The position numbers were made by a program, and so were the translations under genes. A DNA stretch of 64,000 nucleotides from Ruegeria sp. TM1040 (GTDB taxonomy: Bacteria > Pseudomonadota > Alphaproteobacteria > Rhodobacterales > Rhodobacteraceae): NCBI RefSeq assembly GCF_000014065.1, contig NC_008044.1:1511501-1575500 (forward strand), read 5' to 3'. This document shows positions 54,857 through 62,846 of this stretch, piece after piece. The notes below the pieces were generated by a model. It worked only from the letters and a program-made list of their open reading frames with translations, had not been told where the DNA came from and made no database searches. Numbering within the stretch: position 1 is the stretch's first letter; each line of letters starts with the position of its first letter.

Positions 54857-55316
54857 GGAGAGCCTTTCGGTATGGACCACCGGGAATCTGCCCCGATCCG
54901 TAGCGCTCTCATAGTGCAAGGGGCCTCATCCCGCAAGCACAGCGCAGGGCGATCTCGGCCCAGCATCGCCACAAATCCTGCTCTTCCTAATCGAAAGGCG
55001 CAAAAAGAGAAAAATTTCGCCCAAGAAACGCGAAGTTGCAGGGTTTTGCACCTATTTCGTTGACGGTTTGTTCAAGAACCCCTGCTAGCTTGGGGGCAAC
55101 TTCATACGGATATCTGCGGATGTCCGGCCTCCCGTGGTGGGACCCGGGGACGCGGTCACAGTGCAGAGAATGGCACGCCGCACCCTCTCATCGATGCGAA
55201 ACTCAGATGTGAAAACACCTCTCCGTCCTGATGTGCTATCCTGCGCTCAGGGCCAAGAGGGCCAAGAGCGGATATTCTGACGCCCCACTGGCCCACTTCT
55301 TATGGGAGGACGTGAG
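54857..55316. other. Divergent promoter region and long leader between purC and the F1 inhibitor gene
   Basis: About 460 bases without a supportable protein gene. A candidate sigma-70 promoter reads TTGACG (55060-55065), 17 bases, TGCTAG (55083-55088), pointing right. From the predicted start near 55095 to the next gene at 55317 there are about 220 untranslated bases with several GC-rich stems, which could be a structured leader or a small RNA; a 6S-like RNA is one possibility I cannot confirm. The purC promoter must lie on the left side. Confidence 0.5.
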
Positions 55317-55634
55317 ATGACAACATTTGATGACCGCGAGAAGGCATTCGAAAACAAGTTTGCGCATGACGCTGAACTGAAGTTCCGCGCAACCGCGCGC
55401 CGCAACAAGCTGCTGGGCCTTTGGGCCGCGGATCTGTTGGGGCACAGGGACGAAGCGGCAGAAGCCTATGCCCAGACCGTCATTATCGCCGACCTGGATG
55501 AACCGGGCGACGACGATGTCCTCGCCAAGCTCGCCACCGACCTCGAAGGCATGGTCGAACGCGCAGCCATCCGGGACAAGATGATGGAGCTGATGATGCA
55601 GGTGGCAGAAGACCTCCCCCAAACCGATACCTGA
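55317..55634 (+). CDS. F1-ATPase inhibitor zeta subunit (DUF1476)
   Basis: A 105-aa alpha-helical protein (MTTFDDREKAFENKFAHDAE, then the helix bundle to DLPQTDT). It is the family known from Paracoccus as the zeta inhibitor of the F1Fo-ATP synthase, whose N-terminal helix blocks ATP hydrolysis by F1. Near the N-terminus it keeps the REKAFENKFAHD block. The start at 55317 follows GGAGGACG, which decides between two close ATG codons. It stands alone after a long untranslated leader. Confidence 0.92.
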   Translation: MTTFDDREKAFENKFAHDAELKFRATARRNKLLGLWAADLLGHRDEAAEAYAQTVIIADLDEPGDDDVLAKLATDLEGMVERAAIRDKMMELMMQVAEDLPQTDT

Positions 55635-55745
55635 TCCCGGCACCCGGCCCGCGCAGATGCGTGAGGCACAGAGCTGCCGGTCCCTGAACCGGCAGGCACG
55701 CGTTCCGCAAAACGGGCGACGTCTGCTCCAAATGGCGGAAGCGAG

Positions 55746-57653
55746 ATGCCGATGCGGGCCAGACGCAAGCAGACCTTTGCGAATTCCCTGAGGGTGGTGA
55801 CGCCCCTGCTCATTATGGCGGGCTGTTTGTTCGCCCTGACCCGACAAGCGGATCTGCCGCATTTCCACGACCTTCTGGGCCTGCTCACGCAGGTGCCCGC
55901 GCCGCATTGGATCGGCGCCCTCGGGGCAACTGTGCTCAGTTTCTGGGCTCTTGGCCGCTATGACGCGGTCGCACACCGGCATTTGCGCAGCGGAATCGAT
56001 GACCGGACCGCACGGCGCGCGGGCATGGCCGCTATCGCCTTTTCGCAGGCCGTTGGATTTGGCTTGTTTTCGGGGTCCTTTGCACGTTGGCGCCTGCTGC
56101 CGCAACTGAATCCATTGCTTTCGGCGCAGCTGACCGGGTTTGTGGGCATCACCTTCATGACAGCCCTCGCTGTCATTTGCGGGATCTTTCTGATCCTTGT
56201 GGGACCTTCATGGGGGATGCGCCTTGTGGGCGGGGGCATCCTGTTTGCCGCGATCGCCGCTGTTGGCCTGTGCTTCTTGCACCCAGAGTGGCGCATCCGT
56301 GGTTTGCGGCTCCGGTTCCCTTCTGTGCAGGCCATCCTTGCGCTGGCGCTTTGGACCATGATGGATGTGACCTTTGCCGGGGTCGCCCTCTGGCTGTTGC
56401 TGCCGGTTGGACATGGCATCGGCCTTGATGTCTTGCTGACCGCCTATTTTCTGGCCCTTGGACTGGCGATCATCTCCTCCTCTCCGGGCGGAGCCGGGCC
56501 GCTGGAACTTGCAATGCTCACGCTTCTGCCCGGTGCCGATCCCGCGACGCTGGTGGCAGGACTTCTCGCCTTTCGGGCAGTTTATTATGCGCTGCCCGCG
56601 ATGCTTGCGGGTGCTGTGTTGCTCTGGCCACGGCTGCTGCGCCACGGAAAGGCAATGCCGGACCCCTGGGAGACTGGCGATCTGGGCTGCGATCTGCGGC
56701 CTGCTGCCAGCCAGCCCTTCGTCCGCCCGCAGGCCGAAACGGCCGTGCTCTTGCAAAACGGCGGCCATGTGATGGCCTTTGGGCTCAATCAAGTGGCGCT
56801 CCTTGATAGCCCGCAGCTCTCTGCGGTGCTATTTGATCCAATCAGCGGCCGACAAGACGAGATCCCCGCCGCCCTGCGCGCCCATGCACTCTCGCGCAAT
56901 GCGGCAGCTTGCTTTTACAAATGCAGTGCCCGCACCGCGCTGGCAGCCCGTCAGGAGGGTTGGAAGATCCTGAGAGTGGCTCAGGACGCCATCCTTGCGC
57001 CGGAGACCTTCACCGTCGAGGGCTCCAAGCATCGCCAACTGCGTCGCAAACTGCGCCACGCCGAGAAGGCCGGACTGCAGGTGGAGCCCGCCTGGGGGAC
57101 GCTGCCCTTGACCCAGATGGCCCAGGTTGATGCCGCATGGACGCGCCAGCACGGCGGTGCCCGTGGCACGACGATGGGCCAGTTCGAGCCGGGATATGTG
57201 GCGATCCAGATGACCTGTCTTGCCTGGCTTGAGGACCGCCTTGTCGGCTTCATGACCTTTCACCGGGCGGCGGATGAATGGTGCCTTGATCTGGTGCGCC
57301 AATTGCCCGGGGCGCCCGATGGCACCGCCCATGCTATGATTTGCACCGCGGTCGAGGCCGCGCGCGATGCGGGCGTGCGCCGCCTGTCGCTTGCGTCGGT
57401 TCCCGATCACCGCTTCAGCGCGCGCTTTGATGGCGGCCTGCGTCAGTTCAAGTCCTGCTTTGCCCCCACCTGGGAGGCCCGATACATGGCGGCGCCAAGC
57501 TGGGCTCAGATGGGGCTCGCGATTGCCGAAATGACCCGGCTGGTGCATCGTCCGGCGCGTCCGGAGGCTGCAATGGCGCAGATCGACATGCTGCAGGACC
57601 CTATTCCTGATGATACTGTCGAAAATGCAGTTGCGGCAAAACGGACCGCGTGA
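55746..57653 (+). CDS. MprF-like membrane protein with DUF2156 acyltransferase domain
   Basis: A 635-aa inner-membrane protein. The N-terminal half (about residues 15-295) has eight or so membrane helices of the lysylphosphatidylglycerol flippase type, including the LAIISSSPGGAGPLE motif. The C-terminal half (about 320-610) is a GNAT-like DUF2156 domain (RQLRRKLRHAEKAGLQVE, FMTFHRAADEWCLDLVRQ, RFDGGLRQFKSCFAP near the end). MprF proteins attach an amino acid from tRNA to phosphatidylglycerol and flip it; in alphaproteobacteria the substrate may be lysine, alanine or another acyl group. GGAAGCG sets the start at 55746. Confidence 0.88.
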   Translation: MPMRARRKQTFANSLRVVTPLLIMAGCLFALTRQADLPHFHDLLGLLTQVPAPHWIGALGATVLSFWALGRYDAVAHRHLRSGIDDRTARRAGMAAIAFSQAVGFGLFSGSFARWRLLPQLNPLLSAQLTGFVGITFMTALAVICGIFLILVGPSWGMRLVGGGILFAAIAAVGLCFLHPEWRIRGLRLRFPSVQAILALALWTMMDVTFAGVALWLLLPVGHGIGLDVLLTAYFLALGLAIISSSPGGAGPLELAMLTLLPGADPATLVAGLLAFRAVYYALPAMLAGAVLLWPRLLRHGKAMPDPWETGDLGCDLRPAASQPFVRPQAETAVLLQNGGHVMAFGLNQVALLDSPQLSAVLFDPISGRQDEIPAALRAHALSRNAAACFYKCSARTALAARQEGWKILRVAQDAILAPETFTVEGSKHRQLRRKLRHAEKAGLQVEPAWGTLPLTQMAQVDAAWTRQHGGARGTTMGQFEPGYVAIQMTCLAWLEDRLVGFMTFHRAADEWCLDLVRQLPGAPDGTAHAMICTAVEAARDAGVRRLSLASVPDHRFSARFDGGLRQFKSCFAPTWEARYMAAPSWAQMGLAIAEMTRLVHRPARPEAAMAQIDMLQDPIPDDTVENAVAAKRTA

Positions 57654-57715
57654 CAAAGAAAACGCCTTGCGGAGCCAAAGCGCTCTGTGTGCGAATTGGG
57701 TAAGTGGACAAGAAC

Positions 57716-58738
57716 ATGAGCAACAGTTTCCAAGAGCTTCTGGACAGCCGTGATGTGCTTCTGGCGGATGGCGCGACAGGCACCAACCTGTTCAACATGG
57801 GGCTGCAGTCCGGTGATGCGCCGGAACTGTGGAACACCGACGCGCCAGACAAGATCAAGGCACTCTATCAAGGCTCGGTCGATGCCGGCAGCGATCTGTT
57901 TTTGACCAATAGCTTTGGTGGCACCGCCGCACGTCTGAAGCTGCATGACGCACAAGGCCGTGTCCGCGAGCTGAACCGCATCGCCGCAGAACTTGGACGC
58001 GAAGTTGCGGACAAGGCTGAACGCAAGATTGCCGTTGCCGGCTCTGTCGGACCCACCGGCGAAATCATGCAACCGGTTGGGGAACTCTCGCACGCGCTCG
58101 CGGTGGAAATGTTCCACGAACAGGCCGACGCGCTCAAGGAAGGCGGCGTAGACGTGCTCTGGCTCGAAACGATTTCCGCTCCCGAGGAATTTGCCGCCGC
58201 CGCTGAGGCCTTCAAACTGGTGGATATGCCCTGGTGCGGCACCATGAGCTTTGACACCGCCGGACGTACCATGATGGGCGTGACCTCTGCCGATCTGGCC
58301 AAACTCGTCGAGGAGTTCGACACCCCGCCGCTCGCTTTTGGCGCCAACTGCGGCACCGGGGCATCGGATATCCTGCGCACCGTGCTCGGATTCGCCGCGC
58401 AGGGCACCGAACGTCCGATCATCTCCAAGGGCAACGCGGGTATTCCCAAATATGTCGATGGCCATATCCACTATGACGGCACCCCGGACTTGATGGGCGA
58501 ATACGCCGTCCTGGCGCGCGACTCCGGAGCCAAGATCATCGGCGGCTGCTGCGGCACCATGCCGGACCATCTGCGCAAGATGCGTGAAGCCCTCGACAGC
58601 CGCCCGCGCGGCGAACGCCCGACGCTGGAACATATCGTAGAGCTGCTTGGCCCGTTCAGCTCGGCCAACGACGGCACCGAAGAAGGCAGCGATGCCAGCG
58701 CTGAGCGCCGAGGCCGTCGCGGGCGCCGTCGCAGCTGA
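57716..58738 (+). CDS. Homocysteine S-methyltransferase (BHMT/MetH-N type)
   Basis: A 340-aa TIM-barrel enzyme that transfers a methyl group to homocysteine bound to zinc. The zinc cysteines are visible as GANCGTG (C212) and GGCCG (C278, C279), and the start is LLADGATGTNLF. It resembles the first domain of cobalamin-dependent MetH without the folate, B12 and reactivation domains; annotation as betaine-homocysteine methyltransferase is common. The C-terminal 30 residues are basic and probably disordered. The corrinoid protein and DUF1638 gene 1.4 kb downstream suggest a split methionine synthase. GTG at 57704 is an alternative start. Confidence 0.9.
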   Translation: MSNSFQELLDSRDVLLADGATGTNLFNMGLQSGDAPELWNTDAPDKIKALYQGSVDAGSDLFLTNSFGGTAARLKLHDAQGRVRELNRIAAELGREVADKAERKIAVAGSVGPTGEIMQPVGELSHALAVEMFHEQADALKEGGVDVLWLETISAPEEFAAAAEAFKLVDMPWCGTMSFDTAGRTMMGVTSADLAKLVEEFDTPPLAFGANCGTGASDILRTVLGFAAQGTERPIISKGNAGIPKYVDGHIHYDGTPDLMGEYAVLARDSGAKIIGGCCGTMPDHLRKMREALDSRPRGERPTLEHIVELLGPFSSANDGTEEGSDASAERRGRRGRRRS

Positions 58739-58762
58739 TCCGATCCTCAGCATGCGTCCTTG

Positions 58763-58790
58763 AAAGAGCCGGTCATTGAACAGGCTCTTT
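58763..58790. terminator. Terminator between the methyltransferase and radical SAM genes
   Basis: AAAGAGCC (58763-58770) pairs with GGCTCTTT (58783-58790), followed by ATTTAT. It ends the rightward homocysteine methyltransferase gene and faces the end of the leftward radical SAM gene. Confidence 0.75.
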
Positions 58791-58818
58791 ATTTATGCGC
58801 TGTCAGAATTAAGCGGTG

Positions 58819-59901
58819 TCAGGAAAACAGGCTGAGCTGATCGCCGGGCTGCAGCGGTTTTGCAAAGAGGTCTGTTCTGAGGGGCGCGGTGCGCTCTGCC
58901 AATCCAAGCCGCTTGCAAGCCAGCCGAAAACGGCGCGCGATCATCTCGGCATACTCGCCCTCCCCTCGCATCCGGTGCCCCCAGCGCGGATCGTAATCGC
59001 GCCCGCCATGCATCTCGCGCAGCCGCGCCATCACCTTGGCGGCCCGATCGGGTGCATGCTCTTGAAGCCAGTCCTGCCAGAGCTGCGATACCTCGCGCGG
59101 CAGGCGCAACATGATCCAGCTGGCCGCATCTGCACCCGCGTCCTGCCCGGCTGCCAATAGCGCCTCAAGCTCGTGATCGGTGAGCCCCGGCACCAAGGGC
59201 GACGTCATTATGCGTACTGGAACCCCCGCAGCACTCAGCCGTCGGATCGTCGCCAGGCGCCGCGCAGGCACCGGCGCGCGCGGCTCCATCCGCCGCGACA
59301 GGTTCGCATCCAACGTGGTCACGGAAATCCCGACTCGCACCAGGCCGCGGCGCGCCATATCGGTCAGAATATCAATATCGCGCTCGATCAGAGTGCCCTT
59401 GGTGACAATTGCCACCGGGTGATTGAACGCCTGCAGCACCTCAAGACACTGGCGCATCAAGAGATGATCCCGCTCGCAGGGCTGATAGGGATCCGTGTTG
59501 GTGCCGATGGCCAGGGTCGCGACCTTGTAGCTCCGCGCCGAGAGCTCTTTTCGCAGCACCTCTGCCGCGTTGCTGCGTGCAACAAGCCGGGTTTCGAAAT
59601 CCAGCCCCGGCGACAGGCCGAGATAGGCATGCGACGGGCGCGCAAAACAATACACGCAACCTTGCTCACAGCCGCGATAGGGGTTGATCGAGCGGTCAAA
59701 GGGCAGATCCGGCGAACGGTTGTAAGAGATCAGGCTGCGCGCTAGCTCGTTGCGAATCTCTGTCGCAACAGAAGGATCCGGCGCCTCCTGCCACCAGCCA
59801 TCGTCCTGCGCCTCGCGCGCCAGATCAAACCGGCCTGCCGCATTGCTGAGCGCACCGCGCGCTTTGCGACATCGAGGCGAAAAAGGATCCGTGTTCTGCA
59901 T
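58819..59901 (-). CDS. Radical SAM protein, PA0069 family
   Basis: A 360-aa enzyme. The cluster motif is CEQGCVYCFAR (CxxxCxxC, about residues 80-87), within NPYRGCEQGCVYCFARPSHAYLG. The core is a partial TIM barrel, with RVGISVTTLDANLSRRMEPRAPVPARRLATI in the middle and a helical C-terminus ending DQLSLFS. Members of this group look like spore photoproduct lyase relatives, but the reaction of PA0069-type proteins is not known. The start at 59901 has AAGGACC before it. It is convergent with the methyltransferase gene and divergent from the corrinoid gene. Confidence 0.87.
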   Translation of the reverse strand: MQNTDPFSPRCRKARGALSNAAGRFDLAREAQDDGWWQEAPDPSVATEIRNELARSLISYNRSPDLPFDRSINPYRGCEQGCVYCFARPSHAYLGLSPGLDFETRLVARSNAAEVLRKELSARSYKVATLAIGTNTDPYQPCERDHLLMRQCLEVLQAFNHPVAIVTKGTLIERDIDILTDMARRGLVRVGISVTTLDANLSRRMEPRAPVPARRLATIRRLSAAGVPVRIMTSPLVPGLTDHELEALLAAGQDAGADAASWIMLRLPREVSQLWQDWLQEHAPDRAAKVMARLREMHGGRDYDPRWGHRMRGEGEYAEMIARRFRLACKRLGLAERTAPLRTDLFAKPLQPGDQLSLFS

Positions 59902-60117
59902 TTGGTCCTTATGGCACACCTATGAGAACAAATAAAGAACATAAACTCAAGAAACCCCCAAGCCCCTGCCTCAAAGGGTCAATCTGACCTATTTCCCGAC
60001 GCAAAGGTCGGTTCGAAACGCGCCAATGTCGCAATCAAAACAGTGGAGTTCTGAACATCTGTCAAAAACACATAAAAGCGCCAATTCAGGCCCGCCCGCC
60101 AGCTAAGGAAGACAGAT

Positions 60118-60816
60118 ATGTCGGAAGAAGAAGACATCATCCTCTCAGAACTCGATGACGAGGAACTGGTCCAACAAATGTTTGACGACCTCTATGACGG
60201 TCTGAAGGAAGAAATCGAGGAAGGCGTCAACATCCTGCTCGAACGCGGCTGGGCGCCCTACAAGATCCTGACCGAAGCACTGGTCGGCGGCATGACCATC
60301 GTGGGTGCAGACTTCCGCGACGGCATTCTCTTCGTTCCCGAAGTGCTTCTGGCGGCCAACGCCATGAAGGGTGGCATGACGATCCTGAAGCCGCTTCTGG
60401 CAGAAACCGGCGCACCGCGCATGGGCTCCATGGTGATCGGCACCGTGAAAGGCGACATTCACGACATCGGCAAGAACCTCGTCTCGATGATGATGGAAGG
60501 CGCCGGTTTTGAGGTGGTGGACATCGGCATCAACAACCCGGTCGAAAACTACCTCGAGGCCCTCGAAGAGCACAAACCCGACATCCTCGGCATGTCCGCG
60601 CTCCTGACCACCACCATGCCCTACATGAAGGTCGTAATCGACACGATGGTCGAGCAAGGCAAGCGTGACGATTACATCGTGCTGGTGGGCGGCGCGCCCC
60701 TCAACGAAGAATTCGGCAAGGCCATCGGCGCCGACGCCTACTGCCGCGACGCGGCTGTCGCGGTTGAAACCGCCAAAGAATTTGTGGCGCGCAAGCACAA
60801 CGCCATGAACGCCTGA
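60118..60816 (+). CDS. Corrinoid (B12-binding) methyltransferase protein
   Basis: A 232-aa free-standing corrinoid protein. The helical cap covers residues about 10-95 and the Rossmann B12 domain about 102-228. The lower cobalt ligand is H115 in GDIHDIGKN, followed by the conserved SALLTTTM (about 162) and VGGAPL (about 198) loops. This matches the cap plus B12 unit of MetH or of methylamine-type corrinoid proteins. With the homocysteine methyltransferase it would form the methyl carrier of a split methionine synthase; the folate-binding part is not in the window. DUF1638 follows with a one-base gap. Confidence 0.93.
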   Translation: MSEEEDIILSELDDEELVQQMFDDLYDGLKEEIEEGVNILLERGWAPYKILTEALVGGMTIVGADFRDGILFVPEVLLAANAMKGGMTILKPLLAETGAPRMGSMVIGTVKGDIHDIGKNLVSMMMEGAGFEVVDIGINNPVENYLEALEEHKPDILGMSALLTTTMPYMKVVIDTMVEQGKRDDYIVLVGGAPLNEEFGKAIGADAYCRDAAVAVETAKEFVARKHNAMNA

Positions 60817-60817
60817 T

Positions 60818-61564
60818 ATGGCCACCGCGTCCCCTCGACGCGGTCGGGCGGCCCGACTTTCAAAGCGGGCCGCTCTGTCTTTGCCACAGGGCAAATCTCT
60901 CGACGCACAAAGCCTGACCGAACACGGCCTCGCCGCCCCAGAACGAGAGCGCAAAACTGGCCGCATCCTTTTGATCGCCTGTGGCGCTCTGGCGCGTGAA
61001 ATCCTGGCGATCACGCGCGCCAATCAGTTCGATCACATCGATCTGACCTGCTTGCCGGCGAAACTTCATCTTTATCCTGACCAGATCGTCACCCATGTGG
61101 AGGCCGCCGTCACAAAGCACCGCGCGGTCTACGATCAGATCTACGTGGTCTACGCCGATTGCGGCACGGGCGGGCAGCTCCAACAAAGCTGCGCCGAATT
61201 GGGGGTCGAGATGGTCCCCGGCCCCCATTGCTACGCCTTCTTTGAAGGCACCGACCGCTTTAACGCCTATGCCGACGCCGGTGAAATCACGGCCTTTTAC
61301 CTCACGGATTTTCTGGTCAAACAATTCGATGCCTTTGTGTGGCGTCCAATGGGCCTTGATAAGAACCCCGAGCTGCGGGACATGATCTTCGGGAACTATA
61401 CCACCCTGATCTACCAGTCGCAGACCGAAGACCCGGACCTGTTGGAAAAAGCCCGCGCCTGCGCAGCGCGCATGGGGCTCGACTTTCAACACCGTCACAC
61501 CGGCTACGGGGAACTCGAAACCACCCTCATGGACTGGGCCACGCCCAATCCTTCTTCTGACTAG
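60818..61564 (+). CDS. DUF1638 domain protein
   Basis: A 248-aa protein. The DUF1638 domain spans about residues 48-235 (RILLIACGALAREILAITRAN, the CLPAKLHLYPDQI block, VYADCGTGGQLQQ and PHCYAFFEGTDRFNAY); the conserved CG, DCG and HC suggest metal or cofactor binding. The first 47 residues are a basic, low-homology extension. DUF1638 genes commonly sit beside corrinoid methyltransferase genes. I infer a role in loading, keeping or reactivating the corrinoid protein, since the two are one base apart and must be co-translated. A terminator follows. Confidence 0.88.
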   Translation: MATASPRRGRAARLSKRAALSLPQGKSLDAQSLTEHGLAAPERERKTGRILLIACGALAREILAITRANQFDHIDLTCLPAKLHLYPDQIVTHVEAAVTKHRAVYDQIYVVYADCGTGGQLQQSCAELGVEMVPGPHCYAFFEGTDRFNAYADAGEITAFYLTDFLVKQFDAFVWRPMGLDKNPELRDMIFGNYTTLIYQSQTEDPDLLEKARACAARMGLDFQHRHTGYGELETTLMDWATPNPSSD

Positions 61565-61616
61565 AAATATCCCGGGGTGAATAGGCCAAAGGCCAAGAGG
61601 GGCAGCGCCCCTTTTT
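61565..61616. repeat. Inverted copy of the GC-rich intergenic element, with terminator
   Basis: AAATATCCCGGGG (61565-61577) leads into a stem AGGGGC-AGC-GCCCCT (61598-61603 with 61607-61612) and then TTTTT. This is the reverse form of the element at 3186-3222. Here it serves as a Rho-independent terminator for the corrinoid-DUF1638 operon. Confidence 0.65.
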
Positions 61617-61646
61617 GGTTGCCCTAGGTTGCCCCTGGCGCCACTG

Positions 61647-62057
61647 TTACGCTTGGGCCGCCGCCGTTTCGCGGATGCGCTCGATCATCGCGCGCAAACC
61701 GTTGGAGCGCTGCGCAGAAAGGTGATCATTGAGCCCAAGGCGCCCCATCTCCGCGCGGGCGTCGACGGCCAGCACCTCGGAAAGCGTGAGCCCGTTATAG
61801 AGTTTTTGCAGAACTGCGATCAGCCCTTTGACGATCATCGCATCGCTGTCGCCGTCAAAGTGAAACACGCCATTTTCAATCTGCGGGTGCAGCCAGACCT
61901 GGCTTGCACAACCGTCCACCTTGGTTGCAGGCACCTTCAGCGCGTCGTCCAGCGGCGCCATCGCCTTGCCCTGTTCGATCACATGACGGTAGCGATCCTC
62001 CCAGTCCTCAAAGAACTCAAAGTCCTCGACGATTTCCTCGAAGGCAGCGCTGGCCAT
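61647..62057 (-). CDS. SufE-family cysteine desulfuration protein
   Basis: A 136-aa sulfur acceptor that works with a SufS-type cysteine desulfurase in iron-sulfur cluster assembly. The active Cys is in ATKVDGCASQVWLHP (about residue 47), followed by the GDSDAMIVKGLIAVLQKLYNG block typical of SufE. The start at 62057 follows GAGG; ATG codons further upstream are possible but not homologous. No suf operon lies next to it. Confidence 0.93.
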   Translation of the reverse strand: MASAAFEEIVEDFEFFEDWEDRYRHVIEQGKAMAPLDDALKVPATKVDGCASQVWLHPQIENGVFHFDGDSDAMIVKGLIAVLQKLYNGLTLSEVLAVDARAEMGRLGLNDHLSAQRSNGLRAMIERIRETAAAQA

Positions 62058-62187
62058 GTCAAACCTCATCTCGTGATCACGATCTGTCTCGGACCTAGGC
62101 CAGAGACCAGGTCTTTTCAACCGCTTTTCAACGCCGCTTCAATCGGGTAGTCAGTTTTGCAAGTAACTCTGACTGCGGCAGGTATTC

Positions 62188-62703
62188 ATGCGTATCACTC
62201 TTAGTGCCCTTTTGATCAGCACATTGGTCCTGTCCTCCTGTGGCGGGTGGCGCGACTCGCGCATCAATCCCACCAACTGGTTCGGACAATCGCGTGAAGC
62301 AGAGGCTCCGGCGGCTGAAAACCTCAATCCGCTGATCCCGCAGGAAGAGGAAAAAGCCAACCTCCTTGGCAGCAGGAACGACAAGGAAGAAGACCGCAGC
62401 CTTCCCATCGCGCTCATCAAGGACATGCGTATCGAGCGCACCTCCGTGGGTGGCATCCTGACAGTGGAGGGCGAAGCCGCCCGCAACGGTGCGTTCAACG
62501 CAGAGTTGGTGCCGTCAGACCCGCAAGAACCCGGTCAGTTGGAATATACCTTTCGCGTGACCTACCCCAAGGCCGCAACTTATCAGGGCACAGTCGCCAC
62601 CCGCACCATCCGCGCCGCGGTGAGCCTGTCGGAACAGGACCTGACCGGCATTCGTGTATTGCGCGTAGTTGGCAAGGAAAACGCCCGCGAGATCCGCCGC
62701 TGA
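62188..62703 (+). CDS. Lipoprotein of unknown function
   Basis: A 171-aa exported protein with a lipobox LVLSSC (lipidated Cys about residue 18), so it is anchored to a membrane facing the periplasm. A Pro/Glu-rich linker (about 30-70) is followed by a small beta domain with IALIKDMRIERTSVGGILTVEGEA and YTFRVTYPKA. I do not recognise a named family. It faces the convergent rnd gene across a strong terminator. Confidence 0.82.
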   Translation: MRITLSALLISTLVLSSCGGWRDSRINPTNWFGQSREAEAPAAENLNPLIPQEEEKANLLGSRNDKEEDRSLPIALIKDMRIERTSVGGILTVEGEAARNGAFNAELVPSDPQEPGQLEYTFRVTYPKAATYQGTVATRTIRAAVSLSEQDLTGIRVLRVVGKENAREIRR

Positions 62704-62770
62704 GCCCCCTCCGAGCAAGCCCACTGCGCGGTAGACTACGCACTCGGAGCTTGCACCGGGTAATCACATC

Positions 62771-62805
62771 AAAAAACGCGCCACAGGCTTCTGGGCGCGT
62801 TTTTT
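62771..62805. terminator. Bidirectional terminator between the lipoprotein gene and rnd
   Basis: AAAAAACGCGCC (62771-62782) pairs with GGCGCGTTTTTT (62794-62805). T-runs occur on both strands, between convergent genes. Confidence 0.85.
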
Positions 62806-62846
62806 GGTGTCAGAGTGTTCGACGTCGGATGTCGACAGGAGTGTCG

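Noticed and set aside
59902-60117. A SAM-II or cobalamin riboswitch before the corrinoid gene
   Set aside because: There is a GCTAAGGAAG near the ribosome site, but the TTTAACC part and the stems of SAM-II are absent and no B12 box is visible.
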